Assembly (NCBI GenBank): GCA_900548895.1
Contig: URLZ01000005.1
Span: forward strand, 8,841 to 72,840
DNA: 64,000 nucleotides
Source: an uncultured Akkermansia sp.
Lineage (GTDB): Bacteria; Verrucomicrobiota; Verrucomicrobiia; Verrucomicrobiales; Akkermansiaceae
Direction: 5' to 3'
Shown: positions 52,337 to 62,671 of the stretch, one piece after another
Layout: every line of letters starts with the position of its first letter
Numbering within the stretch: position 1 is the stretch's first letter
Translations under genes and position numbers: made by a program
The notes under the pieces: generated by a model
What the model was told of the DNA's origin: nothing
Database searches by the model: none
Seen by the model: only the letters and a program-made list of their open reading frames with translations

Positions 52337-53770
52337 TCAGTTGATGACGCGGGCCCAGAGAACCTTGAGGTAGCGCCCCTCGGGGTAGGTGGAGAGGAAG
52401 GGGTGATCCCAGCCCGGGCCGGTCATTTCGAGAATCTGGAGGCGGCGCCCGAGGCGCTGCGCGGCTTTGATGACGACTTTTTCAAACTCAGCGGGGCTGA
52501 CGAGGCCCGAGCAGGAGCAGGTGACGAAGAGACCGCCGCGGCGCACGCACTGCAGGCCGAGCATGTTCAGGTCGTGGTATTTGCGCAGGCCTTCCTCCTT
52601 CTCCTCGTTGCGGCCGAGGACGAACTTCGGCGGGTCGAGCAGCACGATGTCAAAGCTCTTGCCGTTGCGCACCATCTGGCGGGCATAGACGAAGGCGTCG
52701 GCATGCACGAAGTCAATGCGCAGCGGGCCATTCTCGGCATTGAGGTTCGCATTGCGCTTTGCCATGGCGATGGCTTTTTCATCGAGGTCGACAGCGGTGA
52801 CCTCGGCTGCGCCGTGCAGGCGCGCCTGAATCGAGAAGCCGCCGGAGTAACAGCAGAGATCGAGCAGGCTCTTGCCGGCGGCGAGGCGGGCCAGCTTGAG
52901 GCGGTTGTCGCGCTGGTCGCAGAAAAAGCCCGTCTTGTGCCCCATCGCGAAGTCCACCTCGTAGCGCACGCCGTGCTCGGTGATGCGCACCTTGCCGACG
53001 GGGGCGCTCTCCGGGGCGCGGGAGGTGTCGATGCCCTCCATGCGCGCGACGGATTCGTCGACGGAGATGACGTGGCGGCGCGTGCCGCAAAGCGCGTGGA
53101 GCAGGGGGAGCCAGCGACCGAGGCGTTGCCAGACCCCCAGCGTGCTCACCTCGAGGCTCAGCACGTCCGCATAGCGGTCAACAATGAGGCCGCCCAAGCC
53201 GTCCGAATCCCCGTGAACCACGCGGTAAGCGTTGCTGAGCTCATCGAGACGGCAATCCTCACGGCGCCACGCGACGGCGCGGCGCAGGGCCTCTTCGAGA
53301 TCCTCTTCGCTGAGCGGCTCGCTGCCGTGGCGCAGCATGCGCAGCGGCGTGCGGCTGTGCGGATTCCAGAAGCCGCTGCCGAAGAACTCGCCGTTTTTGT
53401 CGTAGACGTTGATGAGCCCGCCCGCCGCGGCATCGGGACTGGAGGCGCCGAGCATGCGCGGGAAGACGGCGGGGTTGTACGTGAAGTATTTGAGCTGCAC
53501 CCAAGGGCGCACCCACTGTTCGCTGCCCGCGGGAGGTGTTGCTGCCGGAGTTGTCGCGGCATCGGGGAATCGCGTCGACTTCTCCTGTTGCTGAGGGCGT
53601 TTTGACGGGCGATGCTGAAAACGCCCCGGGGAGGAGAATCCTCCGTCCGGCTGCTCCCCTCGACTTTGCATCGAAGATCCGAGGCGGCGTTCCCCGCGTC
53701 CCTGTCCTCGCTGCGTCATCTCGCGCCGAGAGGGTTTCGGGTATTCGTTATCTGCGTGGCCGGGCTGCAT
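52337..53770 (-). CDS. RlmI-type class I rRNA methyltransferase
   Basis: A protein of about 477 residues. The first 85 are low complexity and Arg/Gln/Ser-rich. The PUA-like region follows (LKYFTYNPAVFPRMLGA, LINVYDKNGEFFGSGFWNPHSRTPLRML), then VDRYADVLSLEVSTLGV. The SAM-binding motif is LLDLCCYSGGFSIQARLHGAAEVTAVDLDEKAI, motif IV is DIVLLDPPKFVLGR, and a CSCSGLVSP stretch precedes the end. The RlmI family methylates a cytosine C5 in 23S rRNA. A consensus promoter predicts transcription starting at or within six bases of the start codon; GTG 53776 is an alternative start. Confidence 0.9.
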   Translation of the reverse strand: MQPGHADNEYPKPSRREMTQRGQGRGERRLGSSMQSRGEQPDGGFSSPGRFQHRPSKRPQQQEKSTRFPDAATTPAATPPAGSEQWVRPWVQLKYFTYNPAVFPRMLGASSPDAAAGGLINVYDKNGEFFGSGFWNPHSRTPLRMLRHGSEPLSEEDLEEALRRAVAWRREDCRLDELSNAYRVVHGDSDGLGGLIVDRYADVLSLEVSTLGVWQRLGRWLPLLHALCGTRRHVISVDESVARMEGIDTSRAPESAPVGKVRITEHGVRYEVDFAMGHKTGFFCDQRDNRLKLARLAAGKSLLDLCCYSGGFSIQARLHGAAEVTAVDLDEKAIAMAKRNANLNAENGPLRIDFVHADAFVYARQMVRNGKSFDIVLLDPPKFVLGRNEEKEEGLRKYHDLNMLGLQCVRRGGLFVTCSCSGLVSPAEFEKVVIKAAQRLGRRLQILEMTGPGWDHPFLSTYPEGRYLKVLWARVIN

Positions 53771-53782
53771 TTTCACGCGAAA

Positions 53783-53811
53783 ATTATACGCGCGCCGTCA
53801 GTCGATGTCAA
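53783..53811 (-). promoter_or_regulatory. Consensus promoter of the methyltransferase gene
   Basis: Minus strand: TTGACA (53806-53811), 17-base spacer, TATAAT (53783-53788), a perfect match. Transcription should start near 53776, the position of an in-frame GTG and six bases before the ATG. Confidence 0.92.
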
Positions 53812-53956
53812 GCAGTGATGGTTCATCTCGCGAGACGACGATAGGGCGTCTAAGTTGCTTGGCAACAGGTTAAGCGGAAGAGTGAGGCCCCCGGGGACGC
53901 TTTGTCGCGCGTACTCATCGAGCGTATTTTCCTCGGTGATGCGATTTTGCCCGAAC

Positions 53957-53985
53957 TTGACGCAGCAGGTGCAATCTGATACAAT
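53957..53985 (+). promoter_or_regulatory. Promoter of the GT4 glycosyltransferase gene
   Basis: TTGACG (53957-53962), 17-base spacer, TACAAT (53980-53985). The predicted start near 53992 leaves about ten bases before the ATG at 54002. Confidence 0.8.
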
Positions 53986-54001
53986 GGGGGGCGTTGAAGT
54001 G

Positions 54002-55273
54002 ATGCCTGAACAAAGACGACGTCTCAAGGTGCTGTTGGGCTGCTACGCTTGCGACCCTCACTACGGCTCGGAGCCCGGCATGGGATGGAACTTCGCGAGT
54101 CGCATTGCGAAGTTTCACGATGTGCATGTGCTGGTCGAGGAAGGGGAGTTCCGCGAGACGCTCACGCGTTTTGCTGCAAAGCACCCCGAGCAGGTGGAGC
54201 ACATGACCTTTCACTTCATCCCGCGCGCGCATCATGAGACGCTGCGCAAGTTCTGGCCGCCGAGCTATTACTGGTTTTACCGCGCATGGCATCGCCGTGC
54301 CTATCGCTGCGCGCAGGAGCTGGATCGCCACGAAAACTTCGATTTGGTGCATCAGGTGACGATTTCGGGCTTTCGTGAGCCCGGCTATCTCTGGAAGCTT
54401 GGCAAGCCCTTCGTCTGGGGACCGCTTGGTGGGTTTACGGATACGCCTTGGTGCCTGTTGGGCAGCCTTGGAGCTTATGGCTCGGTGTATTTTGCGTTGC
54501 GCAACGTGGTGAACTTTTTTCAGAAGCGCTGGGGCCGTGCGGCACGCGCGGCGGCGGCTCACAGCCATACTATCCTGACGAGCACGACGAAGGCGGTGGA
54601 GGAGATTCGCGCCTTCTGGCACCGGGATGCCGTGCTGATGAATGAGGTGGGGCTCGAGACCGGGCACGTGCGCTTTGAGCCCTCCGTGCATGAGCCGGGG
54701 ACGCCGCTTCGCCTCTGTTGGGCGGGCGAGCACATCCCCCGCAAGGCTCTTGATTTGCTGCTGCATGCACTGCCTCTCTGCCGCGAGCGTGTGGAGCTTC
54801 ACGTGCTCAGCAAGGGCCCGCGTATGGCGGCATGGCAGGCTCTTTCCCGTCGCCTTGGTCTGGGGAAGCTGGTGACTTTCCACGGTTTTGTGCCGCGCGA
54901 TGAGGCCTTCCGCATCATGTCCTCCAGCCATGTTTTCTGCATCACGAGCGTGCGCGAGGATACCTCGACGGTGGTGTTTGAGGCCTTCCGCTACGGCCTG
55001 CCGATTGTCGCGCTCGATCACTGCGGCTTCTCCGCCGTGATCAATGAGACCTGCGGCGTGAAAATCCCCATCCGCTCACGTCGTCAGGTGATCAGGGACT
55101 ATGCGCGTCACATCGATTTCCTCGCTTCGCATGAGGACGAGCGCCGCCGCCTCTCCGCCGGGGCGCTGAAGCGTTGCCGCGACTTCACCTGGGATGCGAA
55201 GATGGAGGTTCTCAACGGAATCTACGAGCGTGCCGTAGCCGAGCGTGAGGGCGGAGAAGCAAGCGGCAGGTAG
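54002..55273 (+). CDS. GT4-family glycosyltransferase
   Basis: A 423-residue GT-B enzyme. The N-terminal half opens VLLGCYACDPHYGSEPGMGWNFA, the Gly-rich acceptor-side loop of GT4 enzymes, and contains PFVWGPLGGFTDTPW. The donor-binding half has LRLCWAGEHIPRKALDLLLHAL, VTFHGFVPRDEAFRIMSSSHVFCITSVREDTSTVVFEAFRYGLPIVAL with the conserved Glu region, and HCGFSAVINE. It probably adds a sugar to a surface polysaccharide or LPS on the cytoplasmic side. It converges on three minus-strand sugar-transfer genes. Confidence 0.93.
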   Translation: MPEQRRRLKVLLGCYACDPHYGSEPGMGWNFASRIAKFHDVHVLVEEGEFRETLTRFAAKHPEQVEHMTFHFIPRAHHETLRKFWPPSYYWFYRAWHRRAYRCAQELDRHENFDLVHQVTISGFREPGYLWKLGKPFVWGPLGGFTDTPWCLLGSLGAYGSVYFALRNVVNFFQKRWGRAARAAAAHSHTILTSTTKAVEEIRAFWHRDAVLMNEVGLETGHVRFEPSVHEPGTPLRLCWAGEHIPRKALDLLLHALPLCRERVELHVLSKGPRMAAWQALSRRLGLGKLVTFHGFVPRDEAFRIMSSSHVFCITSVREDTSTVVFEAFRYGLPIVALDHCGFSAVINETCGVKIPIRSRRQVIRDYARHIDFLASHEDERRRLSAGALKRCRDFTWDAKMEVLNGIYERAVAEREGGEASGR

Positions 55274-55294
55274 AGCTCTGCGGCGGTGCTTTTA

Positions 55295-56113
55295 TCAGCC
55301 CTTCCGAGGCAGCAGCCGGGCACTGAGGCGTCTGAGTTTGCGCGTGAGGCGCTCTATAGTGTGCCAAGTAAACCCGAGATCCCGTTTGTCCCAGATGGGG
55401 TAGTTTTCCAGCTGTTTCCAGTTGCGAGTATTGCCGGGCGGCCATGTTTCGCTGCCGGGTAGTGCCAAGGCACCGTGTTTTTTGCAGAGGATCGAGAATA
55501 TGCTCTGGTCGTGCCTGTGCTCGACAAACTCCGGGAAATTGGGCGCAAGCGATGGGCTGTCGTCGATGAGGTGCAGGTTGTCCCATGCGCTCATCCATTC
55601 GTTGAGTAGCGAGGTGGCGCGATCATTCTTGACGCAAAAGATGTGTCCGGTACAGATCTGAGGGCGCTCCAAGAGAGCGTCCTCATTTTGAACCCCCATG
55701 TGAATGAGGGTGTCCATCTTGGTGAAGCTCTTGTCATTGCATTCTGATTCCGCCAGTTGAAAAGCGGCGAGGCCCAGCTTGCTGTCTGCCAGCATAGAGG
55801 CGTACTCCTGCAGTCTGGCTCTGCCTCGGGGGTTGAAATGGCAGCCTGCATCTAAGTAGTAGAGTTCATCACCAGGCTTTAAGGAATCGAGAGCGTGGAG
55901 GATAATGGCCGGTTTCCATACCCAGAAGCCATACCCTCGTACTCCTCTTCTGAGAATGTGAGAGAATTTGTGTCGGAACTCCGCGGAGAGATCCAGCTCT
56001 GTGTAGGTGTGAATTTCATCGAAAAAAGACATGGCATCAGCCTGCTGCCTGATGCGCCTGAGAGAGGATTGCATGCGCGAGTCTGCAAAACTGATCAATT
56101 TTCTTTTTTTCAT
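55295..56113 (-). CDS. Putative glycosyltransferase-like protein
   Basis: A 272-residue protein starting MKKRKLISFADSRM. The central block has GYGFWVWKPAIILHALDSLKPGDELYYLDAGCHFN, where the WKP motif and the Asp-rich YLDAGC recall nucleotide-sugar-binding sites of proteins found in capsule and LPS loci. FTKMDTLIHMG and TGHIFCVKND follow, ending with a basic tail. I infer a sugar-transfer role from motif and context, not from a named family. Base composition is clearly lower in GC than in neighbouring core genes, suggesting transfer. The gene is 37 bases downstream of a GT2 gene. Confidence 0.65.
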   Translation of the reverse strand: MKKRKLISFADSRMQSSLRRIRQQADAMSFFDEIHTYTELDLSAEFRHKFSHILRRGVRGYGFWVWKPAIILHALDSLKPGDELYYLDAGCHFNPRGRARLQEYASMLADSKLGLAAFQLAESECNDKSFTKMDTLIHMGVQNEDALLERPQICTGHIFCVKNDRATSLLNEWMSAWDNLHLIDDSPSLAPNFPEFVEHRHDQSIFSILCKKHGALALPGSETWPPGNTRNWKQLENYPIWDKRDLGFTWHTIERLTRKLRRLSARLLPRKG

Positions 56114-56150
56114 AATGGTTGTTGCCGGCAGTCTGTGAGAGGAAATAGTG

Positions 56151-57038
56151 TTATGTTGCCGAGTGCCACCGTGCTGTCGGTTGAGATATGGTGAAACGGT
56201 GGCGAGGATGCTCTGCATCAAGGTAGACAGAGTACTGATTCGGAGCTTCGCAGAGCATATCGCAGAGCAGATTGTTCGCGTTGTTCCATTTGGCTAAAAG
56301 CGGACGCAGCTTTACGAGATATTTCGGAAGACTCTTGTTGAGTCGCAACTCATCCTCAAGTTGGAGCTTAGACCATGAAAGATTGCTCCCCGTTAGGCAG
56401 AATGCACTTGTGAAGAGCTTCGGAAGTCTCAAAACTGTCGGCTTGGCGGCCATGATGTCTCGGTAGAAGATGAGATCTGCCAGGGCTCTGTATGTTGTAT
56501 CAAATCTGACTCCGGATCGCCGAAAAGATTGCACGCGGTGAAAACAAGCGCAAGTGATGATCTGGCAAATAGTGCGGCTGAGTATGTAACTTGGGCGTGT
56601 GGGTCGGCGATGACTGAGGTATTGGCAATCCTTATTGAGGACGAGGTAGGAGGAGAGGGCAATATCAGCGCGCGGATGAAGTTTCATGGATGAGCTGATT
56701 TCACTGAGGACACCCGGCAGGTATTGCTCATCGCTGTTGAGGTGAGCGGTGAGGTCAGCGTCCTCCGGCAGACGCTGCCAAGCGATGTTCAGTGCATCAT
56801 ACATGCCCTGGTCCCGAGCACTCTCGAAGCTGAAGCGGTAGCCTGAGATGCCAGCATGGGTGCGCTGCCAATCATTCAACCACTCTCGGGTGCCATCCGT
56901 TGAGCCGCCGTCCTGAACGTGGTGGTGCACGCATAGTCCGGGGCTTACTTGGTCGGCCACGGAGCGCATGCAGCGTCGCAGCCAGTTGAGAGCATTGTAG
57001 CTCGGCGTGACAATGTAGAAAGTAACGGTCGTAGGCAT
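56151..57038 (-). CDS. GT2-family glycosyltransferase (paralogue 1)
   Basis: A 295-residue GT-A enzyme. It opens TFYIVTPSYNALNWLRRCMRSV, with HVQDGGSTDGTREWLNDW and the donor-binding loop ESARDQGMYDALNIAWQRLP. The metal-binding acidic stretch is AHLNSDEQYLPGVL. The second half lacks recognisable motifs. It is closely similar to the next upstream gene (57051-57947) along the whole length but has visibly lower GC, implying an old duplication or separate import. It probably acts in surface glycan assembly. Confidence 0.9.
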   Translation of the reverse strand: MPTTVTFYIVTPSYNALNWLRRCMRSVADQVSPGLCVHHHVQDGGSTDGTREWLNDWQRTHAGISGYRFSFESARDQGMYDALNIAWQRLPEDADLTAHLNSDEQYLPGVLSEISSSMKLHPRADIALSSYLVLNKDCQYLSHRRPTRPSYILSRTICQIITCACFHRVQSFRRSGVRFDTTYRALADLIFYRDIMAAKPTVLRLPKLFTSAFCLTGSNLSWSKLQLEDELRLNKSLPKYLVKLRPLLAKWNNANNLLCDMLCEAPNQYSVYLDAEHPRHRFTISQPTARWHSAT

Positions 57039-57050
57039 GAGTAGAGTGTC

Positions 57051-57947
57051 TCAAGAGTTCTGACGATAGCCCCAGCGGGCACTCGGGTGCTTGATGCAAA
57101 ACGGGCGGCGCTCGGCAGACTCCCCCTCAGCATCTTCCTTTACATAAATGCGGTATTCTTGCGGGGCAGGGTGCATAAAGTCGGCCGCGCGGCGCCTCAG
57201 CCCGGCCCAGACTTGGGCAAAACGGTGGCTCCGGATGACGGAGCTTGGCAGCCCGGCGTAATAGCGCTCTACTTCCCGTTGGTTCTGCTCGCTCCAAGCA
57301 AGGTTGCTGCCGGTGAGGCAGAAGGCGCTGCCAATGAGGCGAGGCTTCAGGATGATACGCGGGTGTTTGAGCAGAAGCTCGCGGAAAAAAAAGAGGTCGG
57401 CGAGGCAGCGCCATTCGGTGTCAAAGCGCAGATGCAGACGACGGAAGCTCTCGGCTCGGTAAAAGCAGCTGCAGGTGATGATTTCGCATACGGTGCGGCT
57501 GGTTCGCAGGCTCGGGTAAATGGGGCGGCGGTGGCAGATGTAGCGCCCCTCGGCATCGAGCACGAGGTGCGTCGTCAGAACCAGATCGCCCTCGGGTTCG
57601 CGGTCCAGAGCCTCGGCGACTCCGGACAAGGCTCTGGGAAGGTACTGTTCGTCGCTGTTGAGCTGCGCGGTGGCGTCAGCCTCCTCGGGCAGGGCGTCCC
57701 ACGCGCGGTTGATGGCGTCGTACATGCCGCGATCCGGCGCGCTTTCAAAGCTGAAGCGGTAGCCGGGTGTATCCTCGTGTTCGCGGTGCCAGTGTTCGAG
57801 CCACTCACGGCTGCCGTCCGTCGAGCCCCCGTCCTGCACGTGGTGGTGCACGCTCACCTCGGGCGCCGCCTGATCCGCCACCGAGCGCACGCAGCGCGGC
57901 AGCCACTCAAGAGCATTGTAGGCCGGGGTGACGATGTAGAAGTTCAT
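57051..57947 (-). CDS. GT2-family glycosyltransferase (paralogue 2)
   Basis: A 298-residue GT-A enzyme with NFYIVTPAYNALEWLPRCVRSVADQ, HVQDGGSTDGSREWLEHW, ESAPDRGMYDAINRAWDALP and AQLNSDEQYLPRAL. It matches its neighbour position by position in these blocks and in later ones such as GSAFCLTGSNLAWS. GC content is like the rest of the genome, unlike the downstream copy. It is 12 bases upstream of paralogue 1, so the two are probably translated from one message. No promoter is evident in the 275 bases upstream. Confidence 0.92.
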   Translation of the reverse strand: MNFYIVTPAYNALEWLPRCVRSVADQAAPEVSVHHHVQDGGSTDGSREWLEHWHREHEDTPGYRFSFESAPDRGMYDAINRAWDALPEEADATAQLNSDEQYLPRALSGVAEALDREPEGDLVLTTHLVLDAEGRYICHRRPIYPSLRTSRTVCEIITCSCFYRAESFRRLHLRFDTEWRCLADLFFFRELLLKHPRIILKPRLIGSAFCLTGSNLAWSEQNQREVERYYAGLPSSVIRSHRFAQVWAGLRRRAADFMHPAPQEYRIYVKEDAEGESAERRPFCIKHPSARWGYRQNS

Positions 57948-58175
57948 GGTGCGATGGCGCAGCGGAAAAACTCAACGCAAGAGGTTCAGTGGTGGTGCGA
58001 GCGGAAATCGGGAAAGGGCGGAGTGTGAGTCAGCTCCTGAGCTCGGAGAGCATAGGAAGGAGGGGAGAGAAGGGGAGGGAGAAAGAGGGGAGCAAGGAGA
58101 GGCGTAGCCCCCGGGGGAAAGTGTCGAGTGACACGCTCGCGCACGGAGGCGCGGGAAGAGCTGCAGATACGGCAA

Positions 58176-58201
58176 GGGCCGGGTGGCATGCCACCCGGCC
58201 C
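58176..58201 (-). terminator. Palindromic hairpin after the sdh operon
   Basis: A 26-base perfect palindrome with no spare loop lies 21 bases after the sdhB stop. A short TTG follows on the minus strand, so termination strength is uncertain. The rest of 57948-58222 has no visible gene. Confidence 0.6.
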
Positions 58202-58222
58202 CGCAGCAAGAGAGGGCGGAGA

Positions 58223-58990
58223 TCAGGAGTAGACCGCCACGGCCTCAGCTGCACAGGCGAGCATGTAGTCGCGGTTCAGCTTGGCAATGTTGTCCACCGT
58301 GATACCCTTCGGGCAAGCGGCCTCGCACTCGTACTGGTTCGTGCAGTTGCCGAAGCCCAGAGCGTCCATCTGGCGCACCATGGCGAGCACGCGCTTGTTT
58401 TTCTCGGGCTGGCCCTGCGGCAGCAGATTGAGGTGAGCAGCCTTGGCCGAGGTGAAGAGCATCGCCGAGCTGTTCTTGCAGCTGGCCACGCAGGCACCGC
58501 AGCCGATGCAGGCGGCAGCGTCGAAGGCGGCGTCGGCCGTCTTCTTGCGCACCGGCATGTTGTTCGCATTCGGGGCGGCACCCGTGCGCACGTCGATGAA
58601 ACCGCCGGCGGCGATGATCTTGTCGAGCGCGCTGCGATCCACCATGAGGTCTCGCAGCAGCGGGAAGGCCTTCGCGCGGAAAGGCTCGATCCAGATGGTG
58701 TCACCGTCGCGGAACTGGCGCATGTGCAGCTGGCAGGTAGTCACCTTCTTGCCGCCGTGCGGCACGCCGTTGATGGTCAGCGAGCACATACCGCAGATAC
58801 CCTCGCGGCAGTCGTGGTCGAAGTGAATCGGCTCCTTGCCCTCGTGCACGAGACCCTCGTTGACGATGTCGAGCATCTCGAGGAAGGAGGCCTCCTCGGG
58901 GATGTCGTGGGCCTCATAAGTTTCGATGCGACCCTGAGCCTGGGCGTTCTCCTGACGCCAGACCTTGAGAGTGAGATTGAGATTGGCCAT
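58223..58990 (-). CDS. sdhB: Succinate dehydrogenase/fumarate reductase iron-sulfur subunit
   Basis: A 255-residue electron-transfer subunit. The 2Fe-2S ligands lie in [11 protein letters not shown] and VTTCQLHM. The 4Fe-4S and 3Fe-4S ligands are in [16 protein letters not shown] and [17 protein letters not shown]. It passes electrons between the flavoprotein and the membrane cytochrome. It is third in an sdhC-sdhA-sdhB order typical of type B enzymes. The direction in vivo (succinate oxidation or fumarate reduction) cannot be read from sequence. Confidence 0.96.
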   Translation of the reverse strand: MANLNLTLKVWRQENAQAQGRIETYEAHDIPEEASFLEMLDIVNEGLVHEGKEPIHFDHDCREGICGMCSLTINGVPHGGKKVTTCQLHMRQFRDGDTIWIEPFRAKAFPLLRDLMVDRSALDKIIAAGGFIDVRTGAAPNANNMPVRKKTADAAFDAAACIGCGACVASCKNSSAMLFTSAKAAHLNLLPQGQPEKNKRVLAMVRQMDALGFGNCTNQYECEAACPKGITVDNIAKLNRDYMLACAAEAVAVYS

Positions 58991-59022
58991 AGTGTTCTGA
59001 AAATGGATGGTTGTTCGTTGCT

Positions 59023-60987
<1,965 letters not shown>

Positions 60988-61008
60988 AATGGCGAAAGGG
61001 TTAGAGTG

Positions 61009-61683
61009 TTATTGAAGGTAGCCCGTCAGCACGGCCACGGGGATGGTGATGAAGCCGCCGCAGACAATGATGCCGAAGATGACGGCAATGATGTTGTAGA
61101 GCGGACGCACCTTGCGGGTGGAGAGGCCGAGCGTCTGCATGACGGACTGAACGCCGTGGCGCACGTGCATGAAGAGGCAGCAGATGGCCACGATGTAGAA
61201 GAGCGAGCACCAGGGGTTGGTGAAGGCGGCGATGATGTGATCATAGCAATTGGCAGGGTCGCCGTTGAAGGTGAGCTGCCAGAGGTGGAATACCAGGAAG
61301 CAGAAGATCATGCAGCCGGTGATGACCATCGTGCGCGAGGAGAGCGTGGCCTTGAGGGTGCCTTCCTTCTGGTAGTGCGTGCGGGCGTTGTAGTTCTCGT
61401 ACTTGAGCACGAGGGTGAGCACCACGTGAATGAGCAGGACGGCGAGCAGGCCGAGGCGGATGGCCCAGAGGAGCCAGGCGGGCATCGCGTGCAGACCTGT
61501 GGCGTAGGCGTTGATCCAAGAGGGATCGGCCGGGTTGGCGCCATCACCACCGTAGATGGTCATGTTGCCGGCGAGGTGCCCCACGAGGAACAGGAGGAGA
61601 CACGCACCCGTCAGCGCCACAAGGATTTTGCGGCCGATCGAGGACGTGACGAACTTGCATGCTGTCGTGATAATGTCGTTCAT
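61009..61683 (-). CDS. sdhC: Succinate dehydrogenase/fumarate reductase cytochrome b subunit
   Basis: A 224-residue integral membrane subunit with five helices (about 15-40, 65-90, 110-135, 155-175, 190-220). Histidines suited to two hemes occur in LVGHLAGNM, LLIHVVLTL, FLVFHLWQL and FMHVRHGVQ. It anchors SdhAB and exchanges electrons with quinone. It is first in the operon, with a promoter at 61710-61738 and a leader of about 20 bases. Confidence 0.94.
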   Translation of the reverse strand: MNDIITTACKFVTSSIGRKILVALTGACLLLFLVGHLAGNMTIYGGDGANPADPSWINAYATGLHAMPAWLLWAIRLGLLAVLLIHVVLTLVLKYENYNARTHYQKEGTLKATLSSRTMVITGCMIFCFLVFHLWQLTFNGDPANCYDHIIAAFTNPWCSLFYIVAICCLFMHVRHGVQSVMQTLGLSTRKVRPLYNIIAVIFGIIVCGGFITIPVAVLTGYLQ

Positions 61684-61709
61684 AGTTGCAATAACGTCTT
61701 TGCGTGCCT

Positions 61710-61738
61710 ACTCTACCCCATTTCGCCGAAAAAGGCAA
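61710..61738 (-). promoter_or_regulatory. Promoter of sdhCAB
   Basis: Minus strand: TTGCCT (61733-61738), 17-base spacer, TAGAGT (61710-61715). Confidence 0.65.
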
Positions 61739-61759
61739 GCACCAATCCCCGCGGGCGTC

Positions 61760-62671
61760 CTAAAAAATGAGGCTCAGCCCGGCCTCGGCAAGGGGGATGA
61801 GCAGGGCGAGCCCGAAGAGGCAGAGCAGCACGGCGAAGGCGGCATCAATGGCGAAACTGCCCCGGGCATAGAGGCGACGCAGGGTTGGCAGCTGCATGAG
61901 GCCGCTCCAGAGCATCCAGCCGCACTGCGCGGCGAAGAGCATGGCGATGATGAGCGCGGCGGTGAACCAGGGGTACTGCGGCGAGTATCGCGTGACGGCG
62001 CTGATGCTGATGCCCGCGATGAAGAGCATGCACTTGACGTTGAGGATGTTGCAGAGGAAGCCGCGCAGCAGCAGCCTCGGCAGGCTCTCGGGAATGTCCT
62101 CCTCGTCGGCCACTCCGTGAGCGCCGAATTCACCGGAAGCGCCGGGCGTGTTTCCGCCGGGCATGCTGACGCCGGGAAGGGCCGCATCGCCGCCGAGGGT
62201 GCAGGCATTCTCGCCCTTGAGGGTGTCTCCCGGGAGGGGCTCGCGGCCGTTCGAGCGGAGCGCGTCACCTTCGGTCGCGGCGATGCCCTCGGCATCCGGG
62301 CCGACGTCATGGCCGGAACTACCCTCGGGTGTGCATGCGGCGGTCGCCGTGCAGGCGCCGCGGCGCTCGCGGCGGTGGCGGCGGATGCGATCCGGCGGCA
62401 TGATGCAGCGCGCGAGGTGCAGCATCCAGAGGCCGGCGGCGGCGAGCACCCAGCAGCTCCAGCTCTGCTCGGCGATGCGCGTGCCGACGGTGCAGACGAT
62501 GATGGCCTGAATGCAGAAGCCGATGTTGATGCCGGTGGCGACGGCGATGGCGGCGCGGTAGCCGCGCGCCAGAGCGGTGCGCAGTACGTAAAAGATATCC
62601 GGCCCGGGGCTGAGCTGTGAGACGACGAGCAGCGCGCAGCTGGCGATGATGCTCAGGATGGCCTCACTCAT
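61760..62671 (-). CDS. LysE/RhtB-type exporter with long inserted loop
   Basis: A 303-residue membrane protein. The N-terminal LVVSQLSPGPDIFYVLRTALARGYRAAIAVATGINIGF is the hallmark of the LysE/RhtB family, which exports amino acids or homoserine derivatives. Typical members have about 205 residues; here a polar insert rich in Gly, Pro and Ala (about 98-190) splits the protein between helices three and four. The C-terminal half (FLCNILNVKCMLFIAG and later helices) resumes the family pattern. The start overlaps the upstream gene by eight bases. Substrate is unknown. Confidence 0.85.
   Translation of the reverse strand: MSEAILSIIASCALLVVSQLSPGPDIFYVLRTALARGYRAAIAVATGINIGFCIQAIIVCTVGTRIAEQSWSCWVLAAAGLWMLHLARCIMPPDRIRRHRRERRGACTATAACTPEGSSGHDVGPDAEGIAATEGDALRSNGREPLPGDTLKGENACTLGGDAALPGVSMPGGNTPGASGEFGAHGVADEEDIPESLPRLLLRGFLCNILNVKCMLFIAGISISAVTRYSPQYPWFTAALIIAMLFAAQCGWMLWSGLMQLPTLRRLYARGSFAIDAAFAVLLCLFGLALLIPLAEAGLSLIF

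Noticed and set aside
54002..57947. Genomic island or prophage
   Set aside because: Only composition differs; there is no integrase, transposase, attachment repeat or tRNA-linked boundary.
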